Assembly: GCA_023159155.1 (NCBI GenBank)
Contig: JAJNNX010000013.1
Span: forward strand, 186,001 to 250,000
From: Ustulina deusta
Lineage: Eukaryota > Ascomycota > Sordariomycetes > Xylariales > Xylariaceae
Length of the DNA: 64,000 bases
Reading direction: 5' to 3'
Each line of letters opens with the position of its first letter. The first letter of the stretch is position 1. The position numbers and the translations under genes are program-made. Below, one piece after another: positions 1 through 12,279 of the stretch. Under the pieces are notes generated by a model, which saw nothing but the letters and a program-made list of their open reading frames with translations, was not told where the DNA came from and did no database searches.

Positions 1-2635
1 CCGAGAAGGAGCTGGCGGAAAGAAATTTCCGGAATTGGACTGTATCATACCGAGAGGGGGACCAAAATCTGGAGCCTGCTGAATGAGAGGTGGCGGTGGT
101 GGGTGGGTTGAGTCGATGACCTTTTCTCGTCGTGAAGGGCGAAGAGGAGGGAGCACAGGGCTTCCTTTTCCACTTCCCTGGTTTGTGAACGGGTTTCTAC
201 CAACAGAAGCTTGAGCTGGTGGCTCTAGTCCTTGGGGCGGGGCTGGTGCAATGTGAGCAAGTGCAGGTGGCAGGTTCAGGGCTGTTTGCAAAAAAGCATT
301 CGATGGCGGGGGGGGGGGGTTTGGAGGGCCGAGAAGGCGCGGGTCAATCATCGAGTCGCCCATTAAGGGGGTGTCCGGTTGGTCCAGCCGATGTTCTAGG
401 TGATGACTGGAGCGGTGATCCGAAATATACTCGGGACGGTATTCAAATTGCATGTGGGGATGATGCTCCAACTGATGATAGTCTGGACGATATTCAACTT
501 GAGGCTCGAGACGGTGGTCGAGCGTCGGATCAAACTGGGCATCGCGCTGTAGCGAGAATTGCTCTGAAATATCAGCAAGAAAGGAGAGGCCAAATGTATC
601 TATCTCCATTGGTGGCATGGGAGGTGGCGGTGATGGCTCTGCATTGGTGAATACGTCTCGAACTGCATCGTAAGGCCGAGTTAACCTGTGGTTGGACGTA
701 GGATAATTCGGTCGGTCGAGCTCGAGGTAGGACGCGGCGTTTAGAAGCCGGCTCGCATTTTCTCTAACGATAGACTCGTTGATCACTCCGCCTTGAGCGT
801 CCAGCCCCTCAACCGGCGGGGACTCGTCCACATCTTCACTCCTAGCAGGAGCCTCCTCAACAACGCGACGTTGCCGCTCACGCTCACGTATCTCCTCAGT
901 TGTAATTTCGTCCGGCTCAATACCAGTCTCTTCGCAGTACTGTGTAAGGAGGAGGGATAGCCTATCCTTTCTAGCATCTTCGCGCAGAGTGGCATCCATA
1001 TTATAGCCCCTCACTGACCGAGATGCATGCAGAGTAGCACCATTAGGGGTGACTATCACAATTGGGTTTGACCCAGAGACAGGGTTTGGAGGAGACTCTG
1101 GCTCGTTGCGAGAATCCGGCAGGAATAAACCATACTTTGGGTGAACGTTATGCTTCTGGACCAGCTTGGGATCCAATGCGTCATCCTCATAATCAAGGCA
1201 ATCGTACGTCACTATCGTGCGATCTATGTGAAGATTTTTGGAATTGGGGTTGTCGAGGAACCTGCCCCTCGTCCCCCGCGTAGCCTTCTTGCTCGAATCG
1301 TTGGTAGAGTCCCGGAAACCAATTTCGTCATCGCCGAAAATAAAGGGAGGCGGTAAGATGAGACGATTGTTAGCTCTAGGTCCCCTCCTTGTGACTGTGC
1401 GGACACCCCATTTATCAGGCTCAGACGCGCCATTGGGGAGATCTGGGAGATCTCTTCTTCCCCGAGATACTTCCGTCTTTGGATCTGACTCGGGAGAAGG
1501 CGAGGCTGCATTTGATTCAGGTTCTCCTTCTAGTTCGGTCTCAGCAGAAAGTAGTCCCTTGATGTGTCGTGGCTGCGGGGTGGACACCTCATCTCCATTG
1601 TCTGGTTTAGCAGATCCGGAGGAACCTACAGCCTTCTTGGAGTCAGGTTGTCCATCCGGTTGATCTTCTGCCTTTCGCTTGGCAGGCGGTTTACCCTTGC
1701 TGGCTTGGGCCTTGGCTGCCGCTGCCTTCTTGTTCTCTTCCAAGAGATGCGGGTATGGCACTTTGATGCCGTTGCGGAATACAACCCAAGTGCCCTGTTC
1801 AGCAGCCACATGATCAGGTTTCTCTACGAACGTATAGGTAGTATCGGCCAACTGCATATGTTGGTCAGCCAGACAAGACAACTGGAGCATGCATTGACAC
1901 GGTACGTGGAACGTTGGAATGATTGAGCGTTGTGAAAAAAATAGTAAGAATAACTTACATTCACATCGACACCTTCATGCCGTATTTCAGCTAGTAGACC
2001 AACACGCTTGAGAGATGCGTCGATGAATTCCTCGGCCACGTAATCGTAGCAATCCTGTGCACGGATGTAAGTAGTGCAACTTTGTTTCGGGCGTCGGGTC
2101 ACACATCCGGGCAGGCGACAGAATCGAGAGTGAGAGAACAGGGAAATGCAGGAGCCTAAAAACTTACGTGGAATTTCTTTTCGGTAACAGCGGTGTTGAG
2201 CTGGTACTCGCGAGTGGCAATGGTGGTTCTGGTGGTGAACTCGCGGTCAGCAGATCGCATAGCTTCTTCGAGGCGATCGTCGAGTTGCCGTTGTAGGATC
2301 TGATACTCGGGGACTTCTGTATGGGCTGTGGGGTCTTCAATAAGTGTTTTTACGGTCATGTCAGCGAGATCCTCGAGGACGGGCTTGATCGCGCTGGCGA
2401 CCTCCGAGTAGAGATCGCGTAGAATCTTCTGGCGATCGTAGGCGGCTTGGACACGGGGGTCCTCGTAAGTCTTATTTCGGCCACGTCCCTTGGGGCGGCC
2501 GCCTTTCTTGGGGCCAGCGGCATTCTTGCGGGCGTTTTTCTTCGAAGCACCTCTCCCCGTGGCTTTCTTGAGATTGCCGACCTTGCCTTTGGCTGGGCTG
2601 GGCGCCGGAGATCCAGCAATTTGCAAGCTGTCCAT
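1..2635 (-). CDS. Large AT-hook nuclear protein, unidentified (3' end beyond window)
   Basis: I do not recognise the family. ATG is at 2635. Exons read 2635-2168, 2054-1959 and 1851 to below 1, joined by phase-0 introns of 113 and 103 nt with GTAAGT donors. The product has at least 805 residues. Residues 1-60 are Lys/Arg-rich and carry an AT-hook (GGRPKGRGR, about 45-53), which suggests binding in the minor groove of AT-rich DNA. A conserved-looking helical part follows (about 60-188, containing YDRQKILRDLYSEVASAIKP), then a short segment TYTFVEKPDHVAAEQGTWVV. The rest is acidic and disordered, with a HASRSVRGYNMDATLRED segment, His-rich EYRP repeats and a Pro run encoded by 12 consecutive C. 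No stop occurs before the window edge. A nuclear, chromatin-associated role is inferred only from the AT-hook and basic N-terminus. An upstream in-frame ATG at 2896 was not used, because the added residues look like leader sequence. Confidence 0.75.
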
Positions 2636-2943
2636 GTTGGGCAGGCATGCAAGGGAGCGAGAGAGTGACGTTGTTTTTGTCGGGTGTCGTGTATGAGAAG
2701 ACGAAGAGCGGGATACAGGAAAGGCGTATAGAAAGATGCAGGGGGCAGGAATTAAAGGGTGACAGGGACTGGAGAAGATCAAAATTGATGCAGCCGGGGA
2801 TCTAACGGCCTTGATTGAAATACTGCTGGCGGGCGATGCCGGCGGTAGGAAAAAAAGTGAGGTAGATAGGTAGAGACCTGGATAGATGGCAGACAATGTA
2901 AGGGCAAGTAAGTAAGTAGGTAGTCGAAGGGCTGGCCTTGCCT

Positions 2944-2979
2944 GCTTGCTTGCTCGCTTGCTTGCTTGCTTGCTTGCTT
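2944..2979. repeat. (GCTT)9 microsatellite
   Basis: Nine GCTT units with one unit changed to GCTC, about 310 bp upstream of the AT-hook gene ATG, probably within its promoter or 5' leader. The repeat could vary in length between strains. Confidence 0.9.
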
Positions 2980-4663
2980 AAGCCGGCGAATAAAAGACGG
3001 GAAGATTTTTAGTTTTAGGATCGAATTGCGATGCAGGCTGCAAATCAACTCCCCAGCCGTGTTGGCTGTCGAAGAAAACGAAGAGACAGACGGACACACT
3101 GGCAAAATCCAAAGCCAGATGAGCAGCCGCCGCGTGACGTGAGATATGTTTGTGCTGTCGGTATTGTGGAAAATGGCCGTCGATATCACCATGAGATTTT
3201 CTCCTACCAGGCCGAAGCACCTAAGCAACAATGCGAATTAGGTACACTAAACCAGTAATGCATTGTGCAGCGCAGTGCAGGCCCCCCAGTCAGCACTTCC
3301 CGATCTGGACAAGTCTGCCTCTCTAGCGCCCTAGCGTTGAGTCTTCCTGGCCCCTGATTGGCTCGGGAAAACCTAAATCCGCTAAACGTTTCCGGCTCAC
3401 ACCGTCAACTCCAGCCACCGGTGTCCTGGAGATGTGCTGTGTTAGCACCGCACACTGATAGCCCTGATTCTACCTACCTACCTACAGACAACCAGCAGTA
3501 ATAAACTTTCAGAGATCACTTATCACCTATGCATCCCCTCTTTTCGCATGATTAAGCACCTCTAGAGAACTACGACTCGGCAGCGCAGCCACCCACAATC
3601 TATCTATGGCTGTTTGTTCATCGCGACTTGCCCATTTATCTCGAGCAGGATGTGTTTGAAGGGATGAAATACCTGTTGTGGCACATACACGATGTGCCCA
3701 GGTAGGCATTCGGTAAGTAGGTAGGGACTGTGTACTACTAGTAAGTAGGTAGGTATGTAGGCACAGCTGGCGTAGGTAGTACCTGCATGATCACGCGTAT
3801 ATTAAAACGACGAAGGATGCCCCAGATAGGTTACATAGAGCCATTTCCATGTTGTACCTTGCCCGAGTGCAATCCGCCCCAAGACAGCCTAGGCCTGAGG
3901 CAGTTGATAACAGGAAGTTGCACGGGTGCACAAGAGAGGTTATGCAAGGTACGTGGCCTATCCCGAGGGACCGACGTTATCATTTTGCCCTCACTCGCTC
4001 ACTTACTTAGTAGTAAAATCCAGACCCGTCTTGCCGTGGACAACTGAACAGAGCAGCTCCTTGTCGATATCTTGGATCCGCAAATATCTCACCCACTCTT
4101 CGCGGACGCGCTCTTTCTATATGTTTCCATGTCCAGGGCTGAGGGGTGCTAGGTACCTGTATGCGTTCTATCTATATACCAGCATGCTCGGCCTCCAGAC
4201 AAACATCCAACATTATGTATTACTCCCTCTACCTAGGTACTGAGAGGTATCTATCACGCGCCGTGCCAATAACATACCTACCGTCTTGTGCACCATGTGT
4301 GCTTCCTCAGCGTGAATGTTGTGCCTTCTCATATCCAGCTAGGCTGTGACACATTACCGCTCGCCAGCCTAATGAGAAGCTGCGAGATTGGCCCGGTTTT
4401 GTCCAGCGACAACGTGTTGGCTGCTCCTCGAAGCAAGCTTGTGCCGTGTGTCGTGGCAGCAAGCCCTGTAACCTGGTGCTTCCCCATCCAGGTTCCAGCA
4501 CCACGTACAGTCCCTAATACATTGCACCCTATAGGTCACCCCCCTGCGTGCCTGGTCGCAAGGGGTCCACCCACGGCTATTGCCCGTTTCGGCCTAGTGG
4601 ATAGCCACATGTGGTTACCCGTCCGCATAAGCGCAGGCGAACCGCAGAACCCGTCGAAGGTGC

Positions 4664-4701
4664 CCGCGTCTCCGCGTCTCCGCGTCTCCGTCTCCGCGTC
4701 C
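4664..4701. repeat. CCGCGTCT tandem repeat
   Basis: Three perfect CCGCGTCT units, then a shortened CCGTCT and a final CCGCGTCC. It lies about 280 bp upstream of the BMT5 ATG, in a CT-rich stretch typical of fungal promoters. Confidence 0.85.
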
Positions 4702-4977
4702 CTGCTAGCGAGCGAGCCACTAGAAAGTTTTGAAGGTTTCCTTTTTGAGCAACCCGTTATCTAAACAGGCACGTCAGAGACCATTTCAAGCGTCAACGCC
4801 CGACCTGCGCCTTCAACTCTATTCCGACCATCGCCAACCAGAGACTCGGCGCGACTCGATAGCCACCTCGGCCATTCGATTTGGACTCTCGAGCCGTCGG
4901 TCCCCCGCCGAGGCGCAATACGTAGCAGAACTGCCAAGTCAGCCATGAGCCGGTAAACCCCTCCGACTGCGAGCGCG

Positions 4978-5907
4978 ATGGGGAAGAAGCGGAAACTGGC
5001 GCCCGGCAGCGGACGTCCTAATAAGCTCGCGAGGCGCCTCCCTCCCGGCGGCACCGGAAAGAGGCCCATCGCCCCGGGCGCAAAACCGCAACAGAAGCAG
5101 GACACCAACAACGGTGCCCTTCCACGGCAGCAGCAACGCCATGCCGAGCCAACCATTCCCTTCTCCCCCGAAGACAAGATTCTGCTGGTTGGCGACGGCG
5201 ACCTCAGCTTTGCGGCGTCGTTAGTCGAACACCACTGCTGCGCAGACGTGACCGCGACGGTGTTCGAGAAGAATCGCGAGGAGCTGTTGGAGAAATACCC
5301 CCAAGCTTCAGACAACATCGCCAAGATCGAGGCCGAGGAAGGGTGCCGGGTCTTGTTCGGGGTTGATGCGACCAAGATGGCCCCCTTCGCCCACAAGCCC
5401 GGGCGCGGCAAGGTATCGGGGCCCGAGAACGCCAATGCTCACCCCGTGAGTACCAACGGTATCATGGATCGCATCATGTTCAACTTCCCGCACATCGGCG
5501 GGAAGAGCACGGACGTGAACCGACAGGTACGGTACAACCAGGAGTTATTGGTGTCTTTCTTCCAGCACGCGATCCCGTCGTTGGCCCCGGGGGGCTCCAT
5601 CATCGTCACGTTATTCGAGGGCGAGCCGTACACGCTATGGAATATCCGAGACCTCGCCAGGCATAGTGGCCTGCAGGTCGAACGGAGCTTCCGGTTTCAG
5701 GCGAGCGCGTACCCGGGGTATCACCATGCGCGAACGCTCGGTGTGGTTCGGAACCGCTCGGGCGAGGTCGGTGGCGGATGGAAGGGCGAGGACAGGTCGG
5801 CACGGAGCTACATCTTCGTGAAGAAGGATGTCGAAGCCCGGTCGTCTGGGGGACAAAACGGCACCAAAAGATCGAGGAAACACGACGACTCCTCTGATGA
5901 GGAGTAA
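4978..5907 (+). CDS. BMT5: 25S rRNA (uridine-N3)-methyltransferase, Bmt5-like
   Basis: This is a single-exon gene of 309 residues. The family methylates N3 of a uridine in 25S rRNA (U2634 in yeast) using S-adenosylmethionine, in the nucleolus during large-subunit maturation. A basic, probably disordered N-terminus (1-60, with KKRK near the start) is followed by a Rossmann-like methyltransferase fold of the DUF2431 type. The SAM-binding loop VGDGDLSFA is at 71-79, the acidic end of the next strand is around FEKN (96-99), and the family motif FNFPHIGG is at 168-175, followed by RYNQELL (185-191). The C-terminus ends in acidic DDSSDEE. The ATG is the first in frame, shortly after a CT-rich leader. 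Length and motifs fit the family. Confidence 0.93.
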   Translation: MGKKRKLAPGSGRPNKLARRLPPGGTGKRPIAPGAKPQQKQDTNNGALPRQQQRHAEPTIPFSPEDKILLVGDGDLSFAASLVEHHCCADVTATVFEKNREELLEKYPQASDNIAKIEAEEGCRVLFGVDATKMAPFAHKPGRGKVSGPENANAHPVSTNGIMDRIMFNFPHIGGKSTDVNRQVRYNQELLVSFFQHAIPSLAPGGSIIVTLFEGEPYTLWNIRDLARHSGLQVERSFRFQASAYPGYHHARTLGVVRNRSGEVGGGWKGEDRSARSYIFVKKDVEARSSGGQNGTKRSRKHDDSSDEE

Positions 5908-8900
5908 CCGTCGGCTCGACGAAGCTCATTCCAAGACTTTGAGCTTGATATGCGCAATCGAATCAGGGATACACTAGGGCTTTGGGTTCGAATGCCATCA
6001 ACACTGGCCTAATGAAGACGCTCCTCTAGTAAAACCTACTTGCTACCCATCCCGGCGGCTCAGCTTGCTATATAATAAACCCTGACCTATCTATATCCAA
6101 GGAAGAGGCGCCTCACAGTAGAGTATTATTTGTTAGTAGTAACACCTACTTGCAACTTCATGTAGGAACTCGTTGGGAATTCGCTGTCCTACGGGGAGGG
6201 TGACGGTCTAGACGAGTGAAAAGGTATTATTAAAGAGTAATAAATAACATTGCACCCGTCAGAAGCGGGGGAAAAAATTAATTGTAACCAGTCTCGCCAA
6301 CTAGGATCCTAGCGGAACACTCTCTTTAAAAAAAAATACTTGGTAGACCTAAGGTACATGATAAATGCCAAGTGTAAGTATATATAGATATAGTATCATG
6401 CCCACGCCTGTCAAGGCGTTCCTTAAGTGAAGGATATTATAGAATTTGGTTTATTCCCTCCCGTAGGCAACCAGTACCCACATCTTCGTCCTCGAGGGAG
6501 ACGAAGGTACGTGTTTGTCTATCTAGATAGTCATAGCACAGGATAAATACCTAGTCTTCCGTTCACGCCTCTCAATTAATACTAGCAAAAACGTCTCCAT
6601 CACCAGAACGCGTGGTATCATCGCCACGACAGATTGGCTTATTGGTCCTCCTCCCAGATACTTTGTGTACAAACCTATCTAGTCGGCGTCTGGATCAAGG
6701 GCCGCATGACATATGCCTCCCTCTCGTGTACGGGTGCGTTTTCCTCCAAGGGATACAGTATAGTCAAGTCTGTAGCTAGTGCTCTTCGCGTCTTCGGTAG
6801 TTAATTATTGATAGGATCGTTAATCCTGTCTTCGTCCAATGAATCCGATGGCGCTCGGCGGTGTACGGTGCGTTTCCGGGTATGACATCAAGTCTCACGC
6901 CCGTTAGAGGGTCTTATCAACAAGGAATGCGATCCCAAGTAATAAATACCGTAGGGTTTTTTTTTGCGAAACTCCCATCACCATCCCTCTGTGTAACTCT
7001 AGCGATATCTTTGTCGTTGGTACCTACCTGTGGTAGAATAACCTTTATTAATCAAATTACCAAGTCCAAACATCAGCATATCTAGGCATCAAAGTAGATA
7101 GCTATTTAATGAAAGTAACTAGGTGAAAACAAACGAGAGACCTCCTCCTCCTCCTTGCTGCGCATCGTTTCTTCCCGAGACATACATAATCTCGCAGCCG
7201 GAAGTTCGCTACTAAAGGGACAATCCAGCTAACTACAACGGCCACGACCGTGACATCACTATCTACCCATTCGCGATCCATGATTCGCCAATCCATACCC
7301 CCTATAGGTAAGCCATTACGTCCGTATATAGATATATATGTCTTATGTCTCATATCTCGGTATTCACCACATGTCTCATCGATCCCGAGGGATGATAGAC
7401 ACACCTAGGTAAGTACAAAAGAAAGAACCGTTTCTCGCACAGAATCCTTAGCCCGAACTAGAAGATCCCTAGCACCATTGGCATGAAATTGGCAGGATTA
7501 TACACTAGGTAGGCTGCTGACGAGAGCCCCCCCCCTACCCCTGATCACCATCTGTCAAAGACCCATCTGCGCACTCGAATACGTAAGGTTGATATAAGCC
7601 GATTTCCGAATTCGTCCGTGGGCGAGACGCCGTAGCGGGCCGACCTCCCTAGGCTATTTGTAGTCAAGAAGTGCGCGCGTGCTGGGTAGTAGATAGGGTA
7701 GGCGCTAGAGAGGGTGATGGACCTAGGTATCGAGCCCGCCAGCACACGTACTCTGACATCCTCGTGTTAGGAGGTCGCCTGTGGGGGAATTGTCACGAGC
7801 TTGCTAGGTAGTAGTAGTGTTGCGGAGTTATCGAGTGCAGCCATCAACCTAATATAGGTCTCCCTTCCATCACCCTTATTCAGCGTTTTACCACATCTGC
7901 TTCTCGCAGCGAATAAATAACCCGTTGAATGTACCTGGCCTCGACAACACCCGACAAATAGCAACCCTCGACGCGATGATGAGTAATTTTTCCACTGCCT
8001 CGCATATTTTCGTCTCCGAGCTTGACTAAGGCATTTATTCCCCCCTCTTCGTCCCGGGCAGAACACAAAGCTTGTCTTAGTCTAACATCATCTTTCCGCA
8101 TCAACTTCTGACTCAGGTAGGGAGAGTCGGCGCCGGCCATTTCGGCACTGAGTGGACTCGCGGTTTACCTATACCAAAGCTTACTAGCCCCCCCAATAAA
8201 CCAAGAATCCCCATGAACCCAGTGCCACGAGTTCCTGCATAGGGTACCGGGGGCTTACTTGATGTGGTATGGAGAGTTGGGTGCGGGTACTCAACCTGGT
8301 AACTATCTGGTGTAGTGTAGTTGTGTAAGACACAAACAACTGTGGTTGGGAAAACGGCAGCGCGCTTGGCTAGGCTTGGTGATGGGGAGGACTAGATACA
8401 CTACAACGCAGCGAGGCATGTCTCGGTTACGATAACGGGACGGCGAAATGTACGGAATATATCCAGATTGATGACGTACCCTACCATACCATGTGCTCCA
8501 ATGGACCGGAACCTTGGATGTCACTATGTCATATGAAGCTCACACCACTTCTTCTTTATTACGATAGTATGGTACGGTATGGTACGTTTGGGGGGGGCAA
8601 GGGGGGGTGTGATGCATGCTCACCGTTCATGTGCAGGCCACGCGGAGTGTATGTGATGGCCTCGCTTGCATTTTGACGATCTGACATTTGGGGTCCACGC
8701 CCAATAGACACCAGCTTCATACATATAGGAATGAATCTGCGAGCACCAAGAAGGCAGGAGACGAATGGGATGAATTTCCCAGTCCGCGAATCATAAGTCA
8801 GTGCAAAATAACAAGTACCTATGGGGGTGAGCGAAAGTTTGGTCTGTTGTCAGCGTATTACTATCTCCTTTTTCCTTAGCAATTGTTTTCGGCCGATTGA

Positions 8901-11158
8901 TTCCCGGCATTGGTTGCCATCAGCAATTGAACCAGGGTGCCACGACCCAGTCACATTACTTTTCTGGCGTGAGGAAGCGAGTTGAAATTGATGCCGCCGC
9001 TTCGTCTCATTTTCCCCAATTCCTCTGGCGATGGCAAGGGGAGGGAGGCCTGAAATTGCGCATGTACGTTCGGTAACCACTCAGCCTTAGGGATCTACAC
9101 CCGATTAATGTAACAATGATCTCCAACTTCGGGATAATATAACTCAAGCCCCGCGAAGCCGCCATTTCCCTCTCCCTCTCTCGGACTTTGCTCGTGCTTG
9201 TTGTGGAGGCCTGACTGAGTATGCGTAAGTGTGTGTGTGTGCGATAGATGGAAGTGAATGCAAGGAGCGCAACACACAAAACAGTGGCGGCCGCGCCTTT
9301 GTGTGTGCACGCAGACGATTCGGAAAGCCCAATGCAACATCACGCGCCTTGCACAAGATGCAACCCTCCTCCACACCCTCCAGCATTCTCTCTCTTCAAA
9401 AGTCCCCGAGCCTTCCATCCCTACCACCATAACACGATCTAGCACCCATCATATATACATTGCTCTGCGTCGTATCGGAGAGAACTTACCCGCTTTGCAT
9501 CCGTGGTACTCTTTTCAATAAGGGTAGGGTAGCAATGGGAGAGACCGCCATAACCCGGGGTCCCCCCATTGGCCCCGAGCTGGCTGGGGCCCAGGGCTGT
9601 GGTTCACCCCAGCTTCTAGGCCTCGGGGCGTCGTTCTTTGTCCTCTCCTCACCCCCCGGTCCTGCAAAGGTGCGCCTCGGTCTGCAAATGTACTGGCAAG
9701 TATGGTAAGAAACTAGGGACAAGAACCGACACGTGGATGTCTTACCGGTGAAGGACCAAGTCTCTCATCGAGTAAGCAATAGACTGCACTATTGTCTTTT
9801 CTATTGTTTTGCTGCTTTCGAAACTCATGTGTGGGCGGTCTTGGCACAACCGTGGCTGGGACCACCGATTCTATCCTTCGTTATTTGCTAGTTCCCGTGT
9901 CTCAACGGTTCTGGAAATAGACACTGGATAAATTAGAAACTGTATTTTCATAGTGGAAACAAAGATACACTTGCTAGCTGTCCTTTTCTGTCGCCTTCGT
10001 GCCGTCGTACCACCTAGAATTCTTGGGACCTCGCTAACAATCTGGTTCTTCAGGACGGTTTCAGCTTTGTCGCTTAGTACCGTGGACGTGGTTCCATCTG
10101 ATGACCTTTTTAGGTATTGCGTTGGCATAAGCTTTAAACCCGACCGAATAGATACCGGGAATGAAGATTGGTGATCTCTTCTAGAAACTCGGCGCGGAGG
10201 AAGACTAGTCCTGTGGTGAACGATAGTGGCGGTGCTTACTGAGCATACTGCTTCCGTTCTCTTGCATATGTATATCAAGTCCACTCTGACTTGAAGGATA
10301 AGCTGACTGCTTTGGCCCGATGTCCCCAAAGCTACGACGCGTGCTATTTGTCTTCAAAGAGCCGGCATACCTATCTGGCTAGGTAGATCGTACGGTCTGG
10401 GAACACTGCAGAAATCGAAATTCGTGAAATTGAGAAAAAGACCATATTCGCGACCCTAGGGACCCCCCGTTCTCGCGAAAAACCACCTCTATATTTTCGA
10501 CTGGTTGGTTCGATGCAAATGTTAAAATTTATTCTGGAGGTATATCCACCTTTATGCCATTGTTGCGGTCGTCTTGAATCGATTTCGACCACTACATACC
10601 TCGCACATTAAACATCTGTATCGTCGGCCACAAACGGTGAAATCCACCGTACACAAACAAAAAGAACGCCTCTCTCCTCCCCAAAATTGTCCCTAGTATA
10701 CAATGAATATTGAGGGCGACGCCAAGGAGCGTGAGCGGATGCCGCCGACCGTACATACGGAAAAAATTAGGCCTGTAAATGCCGCAAGAAGAGGGCTTTC
10801 TAGGTTCCCAAGTTGCCCATGTGCCAGACGCCTTTTGACATGAAGAATTTGATCGAGTCGCATCGTACAATCGTGCATGACGTTCAGACACCAGCCACCA
10901 AATATGGCTTAAAGATAAGAAATCGCGTAGTTCCGCTCAAGTAAAAGCCGTCCAACAGATTCGATAGAAGACGCCGGCTGGGTATGATATAACGCCGAGT
11001 AACAGCTGTAGAAAACAACGTCCGGATAAGAAGTGAAGGTGGAATAGATCCAAAAGATATCTAGTTGCCGCGCGAAATTTCTAGTCCCTTCCATAGTGGC
11101 CGGAATAATGACAACCACTGGAGCCAAAAATACCATACTCTCGTCGCGTATTTGCTTC
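5908..11158. other. Gene-poor island (5.2 kb)
   Basis: No gene can be supported. Frames are short and overlap on both strands, and none shows a domain. The region contains homopolymer and G-rich tracts (G8 and G7 at 8590-8607), a GT microsatellite at 9229-9241, scattered TAGGTAG motifs, and TGTAGTGTA/TACACTACA elements near 8310 and 8397. I see no transposon ends or transposase remnants. A lncRNA or fast-evolving small gene cannot be excluded. Confidence 0.55.
9229..9241. repeat. (GT)n microsatellite
   Basis: Six GT units plus one G inside the gene-poor island downstream of BMT5. Confidence 0.85.
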
Positions 11159-12279
11159 CTATGTCCGACTGACTACTGGAGAAGCCGAGGCATTTCTGGA
11201 TGCTTGATCGGGCATACTCCTGCTCCTGTCTCGGTCTGGAAAGATGGGGTCTGGTCTATATGGCCCACCAACTTGGGGAGGTCTCGGTGACGGCTGAATT
11301 GGAACGAGAGGAGCTTGCGGCCGCGGAAGTATCTGCGAGTGAGTTTGCGGTTGGTCATGCTGTTGAATTAACGGCGCAAGGGGCGGAGTTCGTGAGTCCA
11401 CAGGAGCCGAGCTATAGTCGCGGGGAGACATGTTCGTCCTTTCTATCTGCTCCATAGGCTCTGGCAGAGCTCGTGGCGTCCCAGTAGTGGACGCAGGAGA
11501 GACCAGAAGCAAAGAACCACTAACTTGCCGGGGACTGTCGACTGTGGTCGGTCTAGAGCGCTTTCTGGAGGGTTGGTCGGCGCCAGTACTTGCCATCTCG
11601 TATCCAGGCGGGGACGCATATTCGCGCTGTGGTGGCGCCGGGGGAGGAGCCGGGGGAGCAGGAGTGATAGGCGCGTATTCGGTAGGGCGCGGGTAGGCAG
11701 CACGGGCTTGAGCTTGAGCTTCCTTGTCGGCTTTAGACGGCCGCCCACGCTTTTTGCCTGTCGCTAGTACAGCTGGAGTGCTGGGAAAGGGGGCCACCAG
11801 TGGGAAACCGTTAGAAGCCGGAGGCCGTGGCTGGAGAAGTCGTACTGGGGCAAGAGTGGGCTCGAAAGGAGGTGCTGTGATAGCTTGTCTCTTCGTCGGA
11901 TGGTCGATCAGGTCGCCGGACCTGCGCTTGCCGAAGCTTGCCGTGGTCGCCATGTTTGGTGCAGGAAACTTAAACTGGAACATGTTGTTGACTGCTCCGT
12001 AGCACTGGTTCATATTGCGGCCTATTGCCATTAGGACTCGGCACGGGAAGAACGAACTTTGTCAAGGTCAGTACAAACCAACAGGAAGCTGCATCGAGAA
12101 CCAGTCAGGCTCAACCTTGTGAGCTTTTATAAATTCAACTATCGTAGGCACCTCTATCGCGCTGGCTTTGATTATTTCGCCCAGGACGAACCTCTACAAT
12201 CCACCACGATGATTAGTAGAGCAAAACAAGAGCGGATCAAACAATGTACCTTTTCATCGTCGGAGAAGCTGGTATCCAT
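11159..12279 (-). CDS. AT-hook protein with a short conserved-looking N-terminal domain, three exons
   Basis: The main exon (12021-11159) alone would start at ATG 12031. The reading improves when two upstream exons are joined: exon 1 at 12279-12250 (ten codons, MDTSFSDDEK) and exon 2 at 12193-12079, with introns of 56 and 57 nt. Phases agree (0, then 1). The donors are GTACAT and GTTTGT, and CTAAT-type branch sites precede the acceptors. The product is 335 residues. Residues 1-65 form a compact segment (IIKASAIEVPTIVEFIKAHK, then PDWFSMQLP) that looks like a small helical domain. Then come basic KRRS, the AT-hook KKRGRPSK (about 138-145) and a long Pro/Ser/Gln-rich tail. It is probably a DNA-binding nuclear protein with a disordered regulatory tail. 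I do not know the target. The exon joins are inferred by eye and need transcript support. Confidence 0.8.

Larger units (their letters stand above)
2636..4977. other. Divergent intergenic region with (GCTT)n and TAGG-type repeats
   Basis: No convincing gene. The stretch is the shared upstream region of the AT-hook gene (minus) and BMT5 (plus). It holds a GCTT microsatellite at 2944-2979, CCTA/TAGG runs at about 3471-3485 and 3712-3780, and an octamer tandem repeat at 4664-4701. Open frames here are short, overlap on both strands and lack any domain. Confidence 0.7.

Noticed and set aside
2636..2896. Upstream ATG extension of the AT-hook gene
   Set aside because: The added residues are Ser/Pro/Cys-rich leader-like sequence; the MDSLQ start is followed at once by the conserved-looking basic region.
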